Shown piece by piece: positions 17,222-35,218 of a stretch of DNA of 64,000 nt (position 1 is the first letter of the stretch; each line of letters opens with the position of its first letter). Position numbers and translations under genes: made by a program. The notes beneath the pieces are model-generated. The model searched no databases. It saw only the letters and a list, made by a program, of their open reading frames with translations, and was not told where the DNA came from. The stretch is from Macrostomum hystrix (lineage: Eukaryota; Platyhelminthes; Macrostomidae), in contig CATNEN010000038.1 in the NCBI GenBank assembly GCA_950097015.1, forward strand, positions 16,238,001-16,302,000, given 5' to 3'.

Positions 17222-19640
17222 TGGATCCTCATCTCATCCTGGGATCCTCATCTCATCCTGGGGATTTTCTCTTCTCATCCTGGGATCCTCATCTCATCCT
17301 GGGATCCTCATCTGATCCTGGGATCCTTATCTCATCCTGGGGATCCTCATCTCATCCTGGGGATCCTCATCTCATCCTGGGATCCTCATCTCATCCTGGG
17401 ATCCTCATCTCATCCTGGGATCCTCATCTCATCCTGGGATCCTCATCTCATCCTGGGATCCTCATCTCATCCTGGGATCCTCATCTCATCCTGAGATCCT
17501 TTTCTCATCCTGGGATCCTTTTCTCATCCTGGGATCCTCATCTCATCCTGGGATCCTCATCTGATCCTGAGATCCTCATCTGATCCTGAGATCCTCATCT
17601 CATCCCGAATCCTCATCTCATCCTGGGATCCTCATCTCATCCTGGGATCCTCATCTCATCCTGGGATCCTCATCTCATCCTGGGATCCTCATCTCATCCT
17701 GGGATCCTCATCTCATCCTGGGATCTTCATCTCATCCTGGGATCCTCATCTTATCCTGGGATCCTCATCTCATCCTGGGATCCTCATCTGATCCTGAGAT
17801 CCTCATCTCATCCCGAATCCTCATCTCATCCTGGGATCCTCATCTCATCCTGGGATCCTCATCTCATCCTGGGATCCTCATCTCATCCTGGGATCCTCAT
17901 CTTATCCTGGGATCCTCATCTGATCCTGGGATCCTCATCTCATCCTGGGATCCTCATCTCATCCTGGGATCCTTATCTCATCCTGGGATCCTCATCTCAT
18001 CCTGGGATCCTCATCTCATCCTGGGATCCTCATCTCATCCTGGGATCCTCATCTCATCCTGGGATCCTCATCTCATCCTGGGATCCTCATCTGATCCTGA
18101 GATCCTCATCTCATCCCGAATCCTCATCTCATCCTGGGATCCTCATCTCATCCTGGGATCCTCATCTCATCCTGGGATCCTCATCTCATCCTGAGATCCT
18201 CATCTTATCCTGGGATCCTCATCTCATCCTGGGATCCTCATCTGATCCTGAGATCCTCATCTCATCCCGAATCCTGAACTCATCCTGGGATCCTTATCTC
18301 ATCCTGGGATCCTCATCTCATCCTGGGATCCTTATCTCATCCTGGGATCCTCATCTCATCCTGAGATCCTCATCTTATCCTGGGATCCTCATCTTATCCT
18401 GAGATCCTCATCTCATCCCGAATCCTCATCTCATCCTGGGATCCTTATCTCATCCTGGGATCCTCATCTCATCCTGGGATCCTCATCTCATCCTGGGATC
18501 CTCATCTCATCCTGAGATCCTCATCTTATCCTGGGATCCTCATCTCATCCTGGGATCCTCATCTGATCCTGAGATCCTCATCTCATCCCGAATCCTCATC
18601 TCATCCTGGGATCCTTATCTCATCCTGGGATCCTCATCTCATCCTGGGATCCTCATCTGATCCTGAGATCCTCATCTCATCCTGAGATCCTCATCTTATC
18701 CTGAGATCCTCATCTCATCCTGGGATCCTCATCTGATCCTGAGATCCTCATCTCATCCCGAATCCTCATCTCATCCTGGGATCCTTATCTCATCCTGGGA
18801 TCCTCATCTCATCCTGGGATCCTTATCTCATCCTGGGATCCTCATCTCATCCTGGGATCCTCATCTCATCCTGGGATCCTCATCTCATCCTGGGATCCTC
18901 ATCTCATTCTGGGATCCTCATCTGATCCTGAGATCCTCATCTCATCCCGAATCCTCATCTCATCCTGGGATCCTTATCTCATCCTGGGATCCTCATCTCA
19001 TCCTGGGATCCTTATCTCATCCTGGGATCCTCATCTCATCCTGGGATCCTCATCTCATCCTGAGATCCTCATCTCATCCCGAATCCTCATCTCATCCTGG
19101 GATCCTTATCTCATCCTGGGATCCTTATCTCATCCTGGGATCCTTATCTCATCCTGGGATCCTCATCTCATCCTGGGATCCTCATCTCATCCTGGGATCC
19201 TCATCTCATCCTGGGATCCTCATCTCATCCTGGGATCCTCATCTTATCCTGGGATCCTCATCTCATCCCGAATCCTGAACTCATCCTGGGATCCTCATCT
19301 CATCCCGAATCCTGAACTCATCCTGGGATCCTCATCTTATCCTGGGATCCTCATCTGATCCTGGGATCCTCATCTTATCCTGGGATCCTCATCTCATCCT
19401 GGGATCCTCATCTCATCCCGAATCCTGAACTCATCCTGGGATCCTCATCTCATCCCGAATCCTGAACTCATCCTGGGATCCTCATCTTATCCTGGGATCC
19501 TCATCTGATCCTGGGATCCTCATCTTATCCTGGGGATCCTCATCTGATCCTGGGATCCTCATCTCATCCCGAGTCCTGAACTCATCCTGGGATCCTCATC
19601 TCATCCCGAATCCTGAACTCATCCTGGGATCCTGATCCTG
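17222..19640 (+). repeat. 18-bp minisatellite, about 2.4 kb
   Basis: About 130 units of GGATCCTCATCTCATCCT. Recurrent variants are TGATCCTGA, a truncated CCCGAATCC unit and GGATCCTTATCTC. They occur in a fixed succession repeated several times, showing higher-order amplification. It starts directly after the receptor stop codon and so probably lies in its 3' UTR or terminator region. Confidence 0.95.
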
Positions 19641-20984
19641 GGAATATTATTTTAATATCTGCTTTCGTACGATTTATATTTAGTAGCAAGTATAATGCAT
19701 TCATGACACCCCAATGCACAGAAATATTACCCATATTAACTTTTTTGGCTGTGTTTTGTTGACTTTCGTTTTCTCTTAATTTTGTCTGGGCGTAAGAATC
19801 AAATCTGGATATGAAATCTTGCCGGCCCCTTTGATGTTTTCATGCTGAGCATGTGAATCTAAATTGTATTGAAAGTTGGTCAGAAACCTTGACTTCTCGT
19901 TGACCGCGCAGCGACTTACAATTAGTATATGCTAGAACAAGCCTACTGAAAAGAATCCACTTAAGCACGCTCGCGAGTATTTGCATTCAAAAAGTGTATA
20001 TTTTTCGTTATCCATAAAGAGATTTGAATTTAGAATGTATACGCGTACATGTATAAAAACATTATGTCGAATCGTCGAGTTGACTTTTTTACAACTGTCT
20101 CTCATTCATGCTTATGTCATTATACGAGCTCGTATTGAAAGTAACATAATATTATATAATTGATCACTATAGCAAGGCTTGAAGATATACTTCTTCACTT
20201 CTTGTTTTTTGTTGAATTGGCCATATTAATCTTTATGAGCCAAGTTAAGATTATTTTGTAACGAAAGTTGTCATTTTACTAAAATTCTCCATAATATATT
20301 TGTTATATTTGCATATTTGTTATAATTTTCATAATAACAAAAAATGTGAAATATCGAATCAGATTTTAATTCTTTGTCAATATAATACAATGCTTGTTCT
20401 TAAATGGAAATATTTCAAAACTTATAACTTGTAACTTTTGTTTCCAATTAACAATAGCTAGCTTTTCTGAAAACTATAACAGTTGCTAAAGCAATATAAA
20501 TTATAGCTTCTTTGTGCATATAATACATGTGTTATTGCTGTTTCAGCATCTTGGACTTCAAGTCAATTATAAAAGAAACGATGATCGATCATGAGCTTTA
20601 TTATTTAACAGAAAATCAAAGGCTTTTAGGGTGAAAATCTTGAATCTGTGTACATAACGTTTTTACGAATCTATAGTACATATTGATTTTTTAAATATTT
20701 ATTTTTGAAATGTTTATTTTATAATCGTCTCAGCGAAGTGCGATTAAACAAAACTGCAATTCCGGAAAATGTGTCTAAAATGATGAAACAAAAACTATGT
20801 ACAAATTGTTAGTTGTGTTTACTATAACAGGAATTTAAACCTGAATAATGCGGATTTTACTAGGCCTCAGAGAGCAAATTAATTTGCTGATTAATAATTA
20901 GATGATAAGAAGAATTTTCAAGCATGCGTGAAACCTCCCATTAAAATGTGCTTCTGCTAATAATTACTTATACTAATGCTGCGA
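19641..20984. other. AT-rich intergenic sequence, nothing supported
   Basis: No repeats, RNA genes or coding segments were recognised. The open frame at 19981-20163 has no features of a gene. Confidence 0.5.
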
Positions 20985-21500
20985 TCCTCATCTTATGCTG
21001 GGATCCTCATTTGATCCTGAAATCCTCATCTGATCCTGGGATCCTCATCTCATCATAGGATCCTCATCTCATCCTGGGGATCCTCATCTCATCCTGGGGA
21101 TTTTCTCTTCTCATCCTGGGATCCTCATCTGATCCAGGGATCCTCATCTGATCCTGGGATCCTCATCTCATCCTGGGGATCCTCATCTCATTCTGCAGGA
21201 TCCTTATCTAATTTGGGATCCTCATCTGATCCTGGGATCCTCATCTGATCCTGGGATCCTCATCTGATGCTGGGATCCTCATCTGATGCTGGGATCCTCA
21301 TCTTATGCTGGGATCCTCATTTGATCCTGAAATCCTCATCTGATCCTGGGATCCTCATCTCATCCTAGGATCCTCATCTCATCCTGGGGATTTTCTCTTC
21401 TCGTCCTAGGATCCTCATCTGATCCAGGGATCTGTTACTCATCCTGGGATCCTCATCTGATCTTGGGATCCTCATCTCATCCTGGGATCCTCATCTCATC
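20985..21500 (+). repeat. Second island of the 18-bp GGATCCTCATCT minisatellite
   Basis: It is the same unit as at 17222-19640 but more diverged (GATGCTGGGATCC, GATCCAGGGATC, ATTTTCTCTTCTC variants), separated from it by 1.3 kb of unique sequence. 21501-21847 shows nothing. Confidence 0.9.
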
Positions 21501-21847
21501 TAATATAAAATATATATTCATTAATTTAAAACTAGGCAAATATGAGGTAAAAATCCCAAACGAATAGAAAGGAAGTGCTGTTGGTTGATTTTCTAAAATC
21601 ATACCGGACTGTTGGACAGATGCGGGCAGGAATTGTAATTGCAATTCCTGCGACTGACCAGGTGACCAGGTAAAGTCGCAGATGTTTCTAAATAGCTAGA
21701 GAATAATTGCGACCCTTTGCAATTCAAAGGATCAAATAGTCCTGCTAGAGAAGCATTGGTTTTGTTGGGGCCTTGCTTTAGTCAGAAATTATTTACAGAA
21801 AGGCCCCTACGTAAATAACAATGTTGCTAAATTTCGCGAATGCCTTG

Positions 21848-22365
21848 TATTTGGGATTTGGGATAGCAGCGATAGCTCACTGAGGGATTTGGGATTTGGG
21901 ATAACAGCAATAGCTCACTGAGGGATTTGGGATTTGGGATAACAGCAATAGCTCGCTGAGGGATTTTTGGGATTTAGGATTTAGGATTAAAGCAATAGCT
22001 CAGGGAGGGATTTGGGATTTGGGGTTAAAGCACTAGCTCAGTGAGGGATTTGGGATTTGGGATAACAGCAATAGCTCACTGAGGGATTTGGGATTTGGGA
22101 TATCAGCAATAGCTCACTGAGGGATTTTGGATTTGGGATATCAGCAATAGCTCGCTGAGGGATTTTGGATTTGGGATATCAGCAATAGCTCACTGAGGGA
22201 TTTGGGATTTGGGATATCAGCAATAGCTCACTGAGGGATTTTGGATTTGGGATATCAGCAATAGCTCACTGAGGGATTTGGGATTTGGGATAACAGCAAT
22301 AGCTCAGTGAGGGATTTGGGATTTGGGATTAAAGCAATAGCTCCCTGGGGGATTTGGGATTTGGT
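21848..22365 (+). repeat. ~37-bp minisatellite
   Basis: About fourteen units combine GGGATTTGGGATTTGGGATA with ACAGCAATAGCTCACTGA. Divergence between units is low, and variants cluster by position. Confidence 0.9.
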
Positions 22366-22465
22366 GTGAGACTCCTAATGAAGTGATACACGTAAAGTGC
22401 GTAAAAGTATATGGCATGATAAGGAAGCAAATAAGTGCAAAAGTTCTAAATTAGATCCCTGACAT

Positions 22466-23735
22466 TGTAACACTTGAGAATATTGTAACACTGAGCCTCA
22501 ACTCCTTGAGGATAAAATAAATTTCGTGATTCCCAACTGTCATGCAATCGAACTTGGCTTTAGACAAAGCTGAAAGTAGAAAAAAATTCTTCTCAGGCTT
22601 TCAGACACAGTTTAAGATTTTTTATTTAGCCATCAGCTTCATCAGTTTCATTTCGAACATTTCAGCTTAGAAAGGCATTTCAAGGTTATTTATTAGCAGT
22701 AGAAAGACCAGGCCATTTCCTAGCTCCCTTGGTAGAGACCTCGGGGTATTTCAAATACCCACCCCTACATCACGATAGCTCCCAGCACGAATGACTGATT
22801 GCCATGAAATTTCACCTTGCGGAAAAAAAACTGGCTTTCAAAGCTTTCACTTTGACGAAATGACAATTTTATAAGTCGATTGCTTAACACTTTCTGCATA
22901 GTCTATGGTATTTTGTATCCATAGAAAATGCGTAAATTTATGAATGTATTTAAATATATATAACAAATTAAAGAAAAAAAATAAAGTAGCAGAAATACAT
23001 GTATAACAGTGTATTTTTAGTTTTAAGTTTCATTACTGTAAATACGTTTTCTATAAAAATATATGTAAAAAAATATATAAAAAGAGAAAATTATTTTGTT
23101 TTATTTTGTACCGTAAGAAAAATAATGCCGCATGTAAATATTTTGTTTCATTTTGTATCTTGTAAATAATACTATGTAAAAAGTCGCCATTAAAACAAAA
23201 GTTAATTTTTTACTGTATATATAGCCGCAATTTTGACTGGGAAAATATAAGTCGTTTAAGTCGTTTGAGCTTGCTAAAGTTTACTAAAGTGTTCTGAAGT
23301 TGAAGTTTTCGAAGTGTTTAAGAAGAGTTTCTAAGTGTGTTTTAAATCAAAAGATTCAAGTGTTGCATTGTGTTATTCATTTTAAGAGAGGCTAGCAGTG
23401 AGAAATATACTCAGAACTTTACTCAGAACTATATTCAGGACTATACTCGGAGATATACTCAGAACCATACTCAGAATTATACTCAGAACCATACTCAGAA
23501 TTATACTCAGAACCATACTCAGAATTGTACTAAGAATATTGCAAAAAGGAAACTGCTAAACTCTAATCTCGGGGACGCCTAATTGACTGGAAACGTGTAC
23601 AGTTGCCTAGTTACCGCTCGTGCAAATACATACGCTACCATTTGAGAAGCTAAAACGGCCCATTTAAGGACCGCCAGTCAAATATCTTTTTAATTGAGTC
23701 AACAGCAGTGAAATTGTTAAAATAGCCCGGTTACA
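22466..23735 (+). mobile_element. Possible isolated LTR relic
   Basis: The segment begins TGTAACACT and ends CCCGGTTACA, giving a TGTAAC...GTTACA inverted terminus typical of LTRs. After ACTT follows TGGTGTCTGAAGTGGGAT, which looks like a primer binding site. A TATA-like ACTGTATATATAGCC lies near 23212. No gag, pol or second LTR follows. A second TGTAACACT at 22483 makes the exact left edge uncertain. A short 18-bp repeat (ACTCAGAACCAT / ACTCAGAATTAT, 23402-23530) lies inside it. Confidence 0.4.
22735..22880 (-). repeat. Unnamed dispersed repeat, copy 1 (minus orientation)
   Basis: Reverse-complemented it contains GGAGCTATCGTGATG, then TTGAAATACCCCGAGGTCTC. The same order is seen at 48990-49200 (GGAGCTATTATGAAG, then TTGAAATACCCCGTGGTCTC). 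Confidence 0.6.
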
Positions 23736-24261
23736 ACTTTGGTGTCTGAAGTGGGATTTTCTTATACAAGCCTGTTATTAAATATTGTAAATTTAGCCCT
23801 AGTACACATGGATTCTTGCGGATTTCCTTATTTCACAATTTCTAAATTTATCTTGCGGATAACTTTATGTAGCTCATAGTTTGTCTATGGCTACAACCCT
23901 AACAACTGCATAGCTCAGACAAACCCCAAGCAAAAAATTGTGAAATAATATCATAATAAAAAGTGTGAAGCAATCACAATAAGTGTTGAACAATGACAAC
24001 AAGAAGTGTTAAGCAATGGCGACTGGGTCTCAGTCAAAGCATTAAAACAATATGTGCTTGGATAGTATGTTGCATCGTTTTTGACCATTATTCAACTCTG
24101 CAACATACTATTCAATCTACCATTGCCCTGCATAAACCTCGATGGTGAATCCGTATTGGTTCATAAGCAATAATAAGCAATATAATGAATAATAATAGCC
24201 GACATGGTTACATAATGAAATTTTAGGAGCAGCAAATTTATGCATTTATTGGTGGTTTTTG
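23736..24261. other. Intergenic, nothing supported beyond the primer-site-like sequence at 23740
   Basis: AT-rich sequence with a few AATAAGCAATAATGAATAA-like words. No coding signal was found. Confidence 0.4.
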
Positions 24262-24402
24262 CCAACAAGAAACCCCGACGAGAACCGTTGAATATCTCGA
24301 AGATGTCGATGTTTTGTGATTCTAGACGTTTATTTATCGGGTCGTGAATCCATAAGAAAATAAAAATGTACCCCGTGCTCTTTCTACTGTAAAAGCGATT
24401 TA
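24262..24402 (+). repeat. Unnamed dispersed repeat, copy 2
   Basis: ACGAGAACCGTTGAATATCT and, further on, TACCCCGTGCTC followed by TTTCTACTGT match the start and end of the copy at 48990-49200. The middle is shorter here. Confidence 0.5.
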
Positions 24403-24558
24403 AAAAAGAACTTTATTTTTTTTCAAAGAAATTCTTTGTTTGTATTTTTTTGTTAAAATTAAGCCTTATTACAAAATAACAAAATATACTAAGGCTTGCT
24501 TGACATTGATTTGCATTTGTGAATTATGTACTCGTACTTTTAATTCTAAGAAATATAC

Positions 24559-24564
24559 TTTATT
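24559..24564 (-). terminator. Polyadenylation signal AATAAA of the ANKUB1 gene
   Basis: On the minus strand AATAAA lies 24 bases after the stop codon at 24588. It is the first such hexamer downstream of the gene. Confidence 0.5.
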
Positions 24565-24587
24565 TTTAACAAACAGTTTAGCGAAAA

Positions 24588-29653
<5,066 letters not shown>

Positions 29654-30304
29654 TCTTTTTCTTGCGTTTCAATCTTTCTCAAGCAACTGGCTCTTCTCAA
29701 ACTCTATCTATAGACCTTACCAGGCCAAGTTTGGATCGTTTTATATATAAAAATGTCTCTTAACTGTCATAATTTATGCTTATTCAACTGCTTAAACTCA
29801 GGCTGATTCTAGTCTGCTTTTCCTTCTCTCCTAACAATGTCTCCAAGGTAGTCGCTCTGTCTCTCCGTATGTGTCTTTTATGTTTCCATCTTCTCACCTC
29901 ACTCTGCGAGTGCGGCGAGAGATTTCTTAAATATTTTATGCACATTCAAGAGACAACCTCACCACTAGGTAATTAATTTATAGAGGCCTTCGCAACACAA
30001 TTATCAGGCATTTACTGAACTCAAACTTTTCTGTTTTTTTCTGCTCCACTAAAGCACTGCCCTTGCTTAAAAAATAATTGTTCGACATTTGAGAAAGCGA
30101 GTAGATATATTGCGAAAATTATTTTGTTAAAACTGTATTCTGCTCTAAGTTTGGTAATAAAAAATGTAATTTTGTGACTCAAATTAAAAAAACTTACCGC
30201 ACACGGTCTCAGACTTGACAGATGACATGCAGTTTGACATACTCATTTCAGAGTAAACAAATGACAGTTTGACAATAGTCTAGTAGCAGATCAATATTAA
30301 TTAA
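29654..30304. other. Upstream region of ANKUB1, nothing further supported
   Basis: AT-rich. It should contain the ANKUB1 promoter and 5' UTR on the minus strand, but no specific element is recognisable. Confidence 0.4.
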
Positions 30305-33075
30305 GTAGGAGATCGATAACAATCAAGCAACAGATCGATAAAAATCTATTACATGAGATCGATAATAATCTATTGTAGGTGATCGATAATAATCTAGAGT
30401 AGGAGATCGATAATAATCTAGTGTAGGAGATCGATAGTAATCCAGTAGGAGATCGATAATAATCTAGTGTAAAAAATCGATAATAATCTACTGTAGGAGA
30501 TCGATAATAATCTCTTGTAGGAGATCGATAATAATCTAGTGTAGGAGATCGATAATAATCTATTGTGGAGATCGATAATAATCTATTGTAGGAGATCGAT
30601 AATAATCTCTTGTAGGAGATCGATAATAATCTAGTGTAAAAGATCGATAATAATCTATTGTAGGAGATCGATAATAATCTCTTGTAGGAGATCGATAATA
30701 ATCTAGTGTAGGAGATCGATAATAATCTAGTGTAAAAGATCGATAATAATCTACTGTAGGAGATCGATAATAATATATTGTAGGAGATCGATAATAATCT
30801 ATTGTGGAGATCGATAATAATCTATTGTAGGAGATCGATAATAATCTAGTGTAAAAGATCGATAATAATCTATTGTAGGAGATCGATAATAATCTATTGT
30901 AGGAGATCGATAATAATCTAGTGTAAAAGATCGATAATAATCTACTGTAGGAGATCGATAATAATCTATTGTAGGAGATCGATAATAATCTAGTGTAAAA
31001 GATCGATAATAATCTATTGTAGGAGATCGATAATAATCTACTGTAGGAGATCGATAATAATCTATTGTAGGAGATCGATAATAATCTACTGTAGGAGATC
31101 GATAATAATCTACTGTAGGAGATCGATAATAATCTATTGTAGGAGATCGATAATAATCTTTTGTAGGAGATCGATAATAATCTATTGTGGAGATCGATAA
31201 TAATCTATTGTAGGAGATCGATAATAATCTATTGTAGGAGATCGATAATAATCTACTGTAGGAGATCGATAATAATCTATTGTAGGAGATCGATAATAAT
31301 CTACTGTAGGAGATCGATAATAATCTATTGTAGGAGATCGATAATTATCTATTGTAGGAGATCGATAATAATCTATTGTAGGAGATCGATAATGATCTAT
31401 TGTAGGAGATCGATAATAATCTAGAGTAGGAGATCGATAATAATCTAGAGTAGGAGATCGATAATAATCTAGAGTAGGAGATCGATAATAATCTAGAGTA
31501 GGAGATCGATAATAATCTACTGTAGGAGATCGATAATAATCTAGTGTAGGAGATCGATAGTAATCCAGTAGGAGATCGATAATAATCTATTGTAGGAGAT
31601 CGATAATAATCTCTTGTAGGAGATCGATAATAATCTAGTGTAGGAGATCGATAATAATCTAGTGTAAAAGATCGATAATAATCTATTGTAGGAGATCGAT
31701 AATAATCTCTTGTAGGAGATCGATAATAATCTAGTGTAGGAGATCGATAATAATCTAGTGTAAAAGATCGATAATAATCTACTGTAGGAGATCGATAATA
31801 ATATATTGTAGGAGATCGATAATAATCTATTGTGGAGATCGATAATAATCTATTGTAGGAGATCGATAATAATCTACTGTAGGAGATCGATAATAATCTA
31901 TTGTAGGAGATCGATAATAATCTAGTGTAAAAGATCGATAATAATCTATTGTAGGAGATCGATAATAATCTACTGTAGGAGATCGATAATAATCTATTGT
32001 AGGAGATCGATAATAATCTACTGTAGGAGATCGATAATAATCTACTGTAGGAGATCGATAATAATCTATTGTAGGAGATCGATAATAATCTTTTGTAGGA
32101 GATCGATAATAATCTATTGTGGAGATCGATAATAATCTATTGTAGGAGATCGATAATAATCTATTGTAGGAGATCGATAATAATCTACTGTAGGAGATCG
32201 ATAATAATCTATTGTAGGAGATCGATAATAATCTACTGTAGGAGATCGATAATAATCTATTGTAGGAGATCGATAATAATCTATTGTAGGAGATCGATAA
32301 TGATCTATTGTAGGAGATCGATAATAATCTATTCTAGGAGATCGATAATAATCTAGTGTAGGAGATCGATAATAATCTATTGTAGGAGATCGATAATGAT
32401 CTACTGTAGGAGATCGATAATAATCTACTGTAGGAGATCGATAATAATCTATTGTAGGAGATCGATAATAATCTATTGTAGGAGATCGATAATAATCTAT
32501 TGTAGGAGATCGATAAAAATCTATTGTAGGAGATCGATAATGATCTATTGTAGGAGATCGATAATAATCTATTCTAGGAGATCGATAATAATCTAGTGTA
32601 GGAGATCGATAATAATCTATTGTAGGAGATCGATAATAATCTCTTGTAGGAGATCGATAATAATCTAGTGTAGGAGATCGATAATGATCTACTGTAGGAG
32701 ATCGATAATAATCTATTGTAGGAGATCGAAAATAATCTATTGTAGGAGATCGATAATAATCTATTGTAGGAGATCGATAATAATCTATTGTAGGAGATCG
32801 ATAATAATATATTGTAGGAGATCGATAATAATCTATTGCAGGAGATCGAAAACAATCTAGTAGAAGATCGATAGTAATCCAGTAGGAGATCGATAATAAT
32901 CTAGTGTAGGAGATCGATAATAATCTAGTGTAGGAGATCGATAATAATCTATTGTAGGAGATCGATAATAATCTACTGTAGGAGATCGATAATAATCTTT
33001 TGCAGGAGATCGAAAACAATCTAGTAGAAGATCGATAATAATCCAGTAGGAGATCGATAATAATCTATTGTAGAT
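30305..33075 (+). repeat. 24-bp satellite, about 2.8 kb, with higher-order structure
   Basis: About 115 units of GTAGGAGATCGATAATAATC plus TATT. Marked variants (GTGTAAAAG, ATTGTGGAG lacking two bases, AATATATTG, CTTTTG) recur in the same order about 1 kb apart. For example, TAATATATTG occurs at 30771 and 31799, showing segmental amplification. Each unit contains the dyad AGATCGATAATAATCT. Confidence 0.95.
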
Positions 33076-33426
33076 CGATACGTGGTAATAATATAACAAA
33101 GAACTTTACTTTATACGGAAATAGAGGCGAAATATTACCTGCTTTATTCCGCTAGGTCAGGACTTGAGTGTGATTTAATGACCTGTAGGTAGGGCACATT
33201 GTGAGATACTTCTGTATGTTTATATTTGACAACCGTCAAAGCTAGCCAATTCCTGAATATTTATTCATTAATTTGGCAACACAAATAAATATCTACTTGC
33301 TAAATTTAAAAAGGAACGCAATCTGGTCCATGTTAATAATTAACTATATTCATTAATTCCTATAGCTTAGCCAATCATATTGCTCTTAGCGCAAAAAAAT
33401 AAGAGAGATAGAGAATGACAACTCTA
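33076..33426. other. Unique spacer between two satellites
   Basis: About 350 bases of AT-rich sequence without coding or RNA signal. Confidence 0.5.
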
Positions 33427-35218
33427 ATCCCTACAATCCAGCTGTGACAGACTTCAAAATCTCTACAATCCAGCTGTGACAGACTTCAAAATCTCTACAA
33501 TCCAGCTGTGACAGACTTCAAAATCTCTACAATCCAGCTGTGACAGACTTCAAAATCTCTACAATCCAGCTGTGACAGACTTCAAAATCTCTACAATCCA
33601 GCAGTGACAGACTTCAAAATCTCTACAATCCAGCAGTGACTGACTTCAAAATCCCTACAATCCAGCTGTGACTGACTTCGAAATCCCTATAATCCAGCTG
33701 TGACTGACTTCAAAATCCCTATAATCCAGCAGTGACTGACTTCAAAATCCCTACAATCCAGCTGTGACTGACTTCGAAATCCCTACAATCCAGCTGTGAC
33801 TGACTTCGAAATCCCTATAATCCAGCTGTGACTGACTTCAAAATCCCTATAATCCAGCAGTGACTGACTCCAAAATCCCTACAATCCAGCTGTGACTGAC
33901 TTCAAAATCCCTATAATCCAGCAGTGACTGACTTCAAAATCTCTACAATCCAGCTGTGACAGACTTCAAAATCTCTACAATCCAGCTGTGACAGACTTCA
34001 AAATCTCTACAATCCAGCTGTGACAGACTTCAAAATCTCTACAATCCAGCAGTGACTGACTTCAAAATCCCTATAATCCAGCTGTGACTGACTTCAAAAT
34101 CCCTATAATCCAGCTGTGACAGACTTCAAAATCCCTACAATCCAGCTGTGACTGACTTCGAAATCCCTACAATCCAGCTGTGACTGACTTCAAAATCTCT
34201 ACAATCCAGCTGTGACAGACTTCAAAATCTCTACAATCCAGCTGTGACAGACTTCAAAATCTCTACAATCCAGCTGTGACAGACTTCAAAATCTCTACAA
34301 TCCAGCTGTGACAGACTTCAAAATCCATATAATCCAGCTGTGACTGACTTCAAAATCCCTATAATCCAGTTGTGACAGACTTCAAAATCCCTATAATCCA
34401 GCTGTGACTGACTTCAAAATCCCTATAATCCAGCTGTGACTGACTTCGAAATCCCTATAATCCAGCAGTGACTGACTTCAAAATCCCTACAATCCAGCAG
34501 TGACTGACTTCAAAATCCCTATAATCCAGCTGTGACTGACTTCAAAATCTCTACAATCCAGCTGTGACAGACTTCAAAATCTCTACAATCCAGCAGTGAC
34601 TGACTTCAAAATCTCTACAATCCAGCTGTGACTGACTTCAAAATCTCTACAATCCAGCTGTGACAGACTTCAAAATCTCTACAATCCAGCAGTGACTGAC
34701 TTCAAAATCTCTACAATCCAGCTGTGACAGACTTCAAAATCTCTACAATCCAGCTGTGACAGACTTCAAAATCTCTACAATCCGGCTGTGACTGACTTCA
34801 AAATCTCTACAATCCAGCTGTGACAGACTTCAAAATCTCTACAATCCAGCAGTGACTGACTTCAAAATCTCTACAATCCAGCTGTGACAGACTTCAAAAT
34901 CTCTACAATCCAGCTGTGACAGACTTCAAAATCTCTACAATCCAGCAGTGACTGACTTCAAAATCTCTACAATCCAGCTGTGACAGACTTCAAAATCTCT
35001 ACAATCCAGCTGTGACAGACTTCAAAATCTCTACAATCCGGCTGTGACTGACTTCAAAATCTCTTCTATCCAGCTGTGACAGACTTCAAAATCTCTACAA
35101 TCCAGCTGTGACTGACTTCAAAATCTCTACAATCCAGCTGTGACAGACTTCAAAATCTCTTCTATCCAGCTGTGACAGACTTCAAAATCTCTACAATCCA
35201 GCTGTGACAGACTTCAAA
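33427..35218 (+). repeat. 32-bp satellite, about 1.8 kb
   Basis: About 56 units of CTACAATCCAGCTGTGACAG plus ACTTCAAAATCT. Variants are GACAGAC/GACTGAC, CAGCTG/CAGCAG, CTCTAC/CCCTAT and TTCAAA/TTCGAA. They group into blocks rather than scattering. Confidence 0.95.

Noticed and set aside
32114-33019. Minus-strand frame of 301 codons repeating DYYRSPTI
   Set aside because: Product of the 24-bp satellite; neighbouring frames are equally open and no start or splice context exists.
30305-35218. CRISPR-like array (regular short repeats)
   Set aside because: Units are directly adjacent with no unique spacers, and the DNA is eukaryotic; these are satellites.
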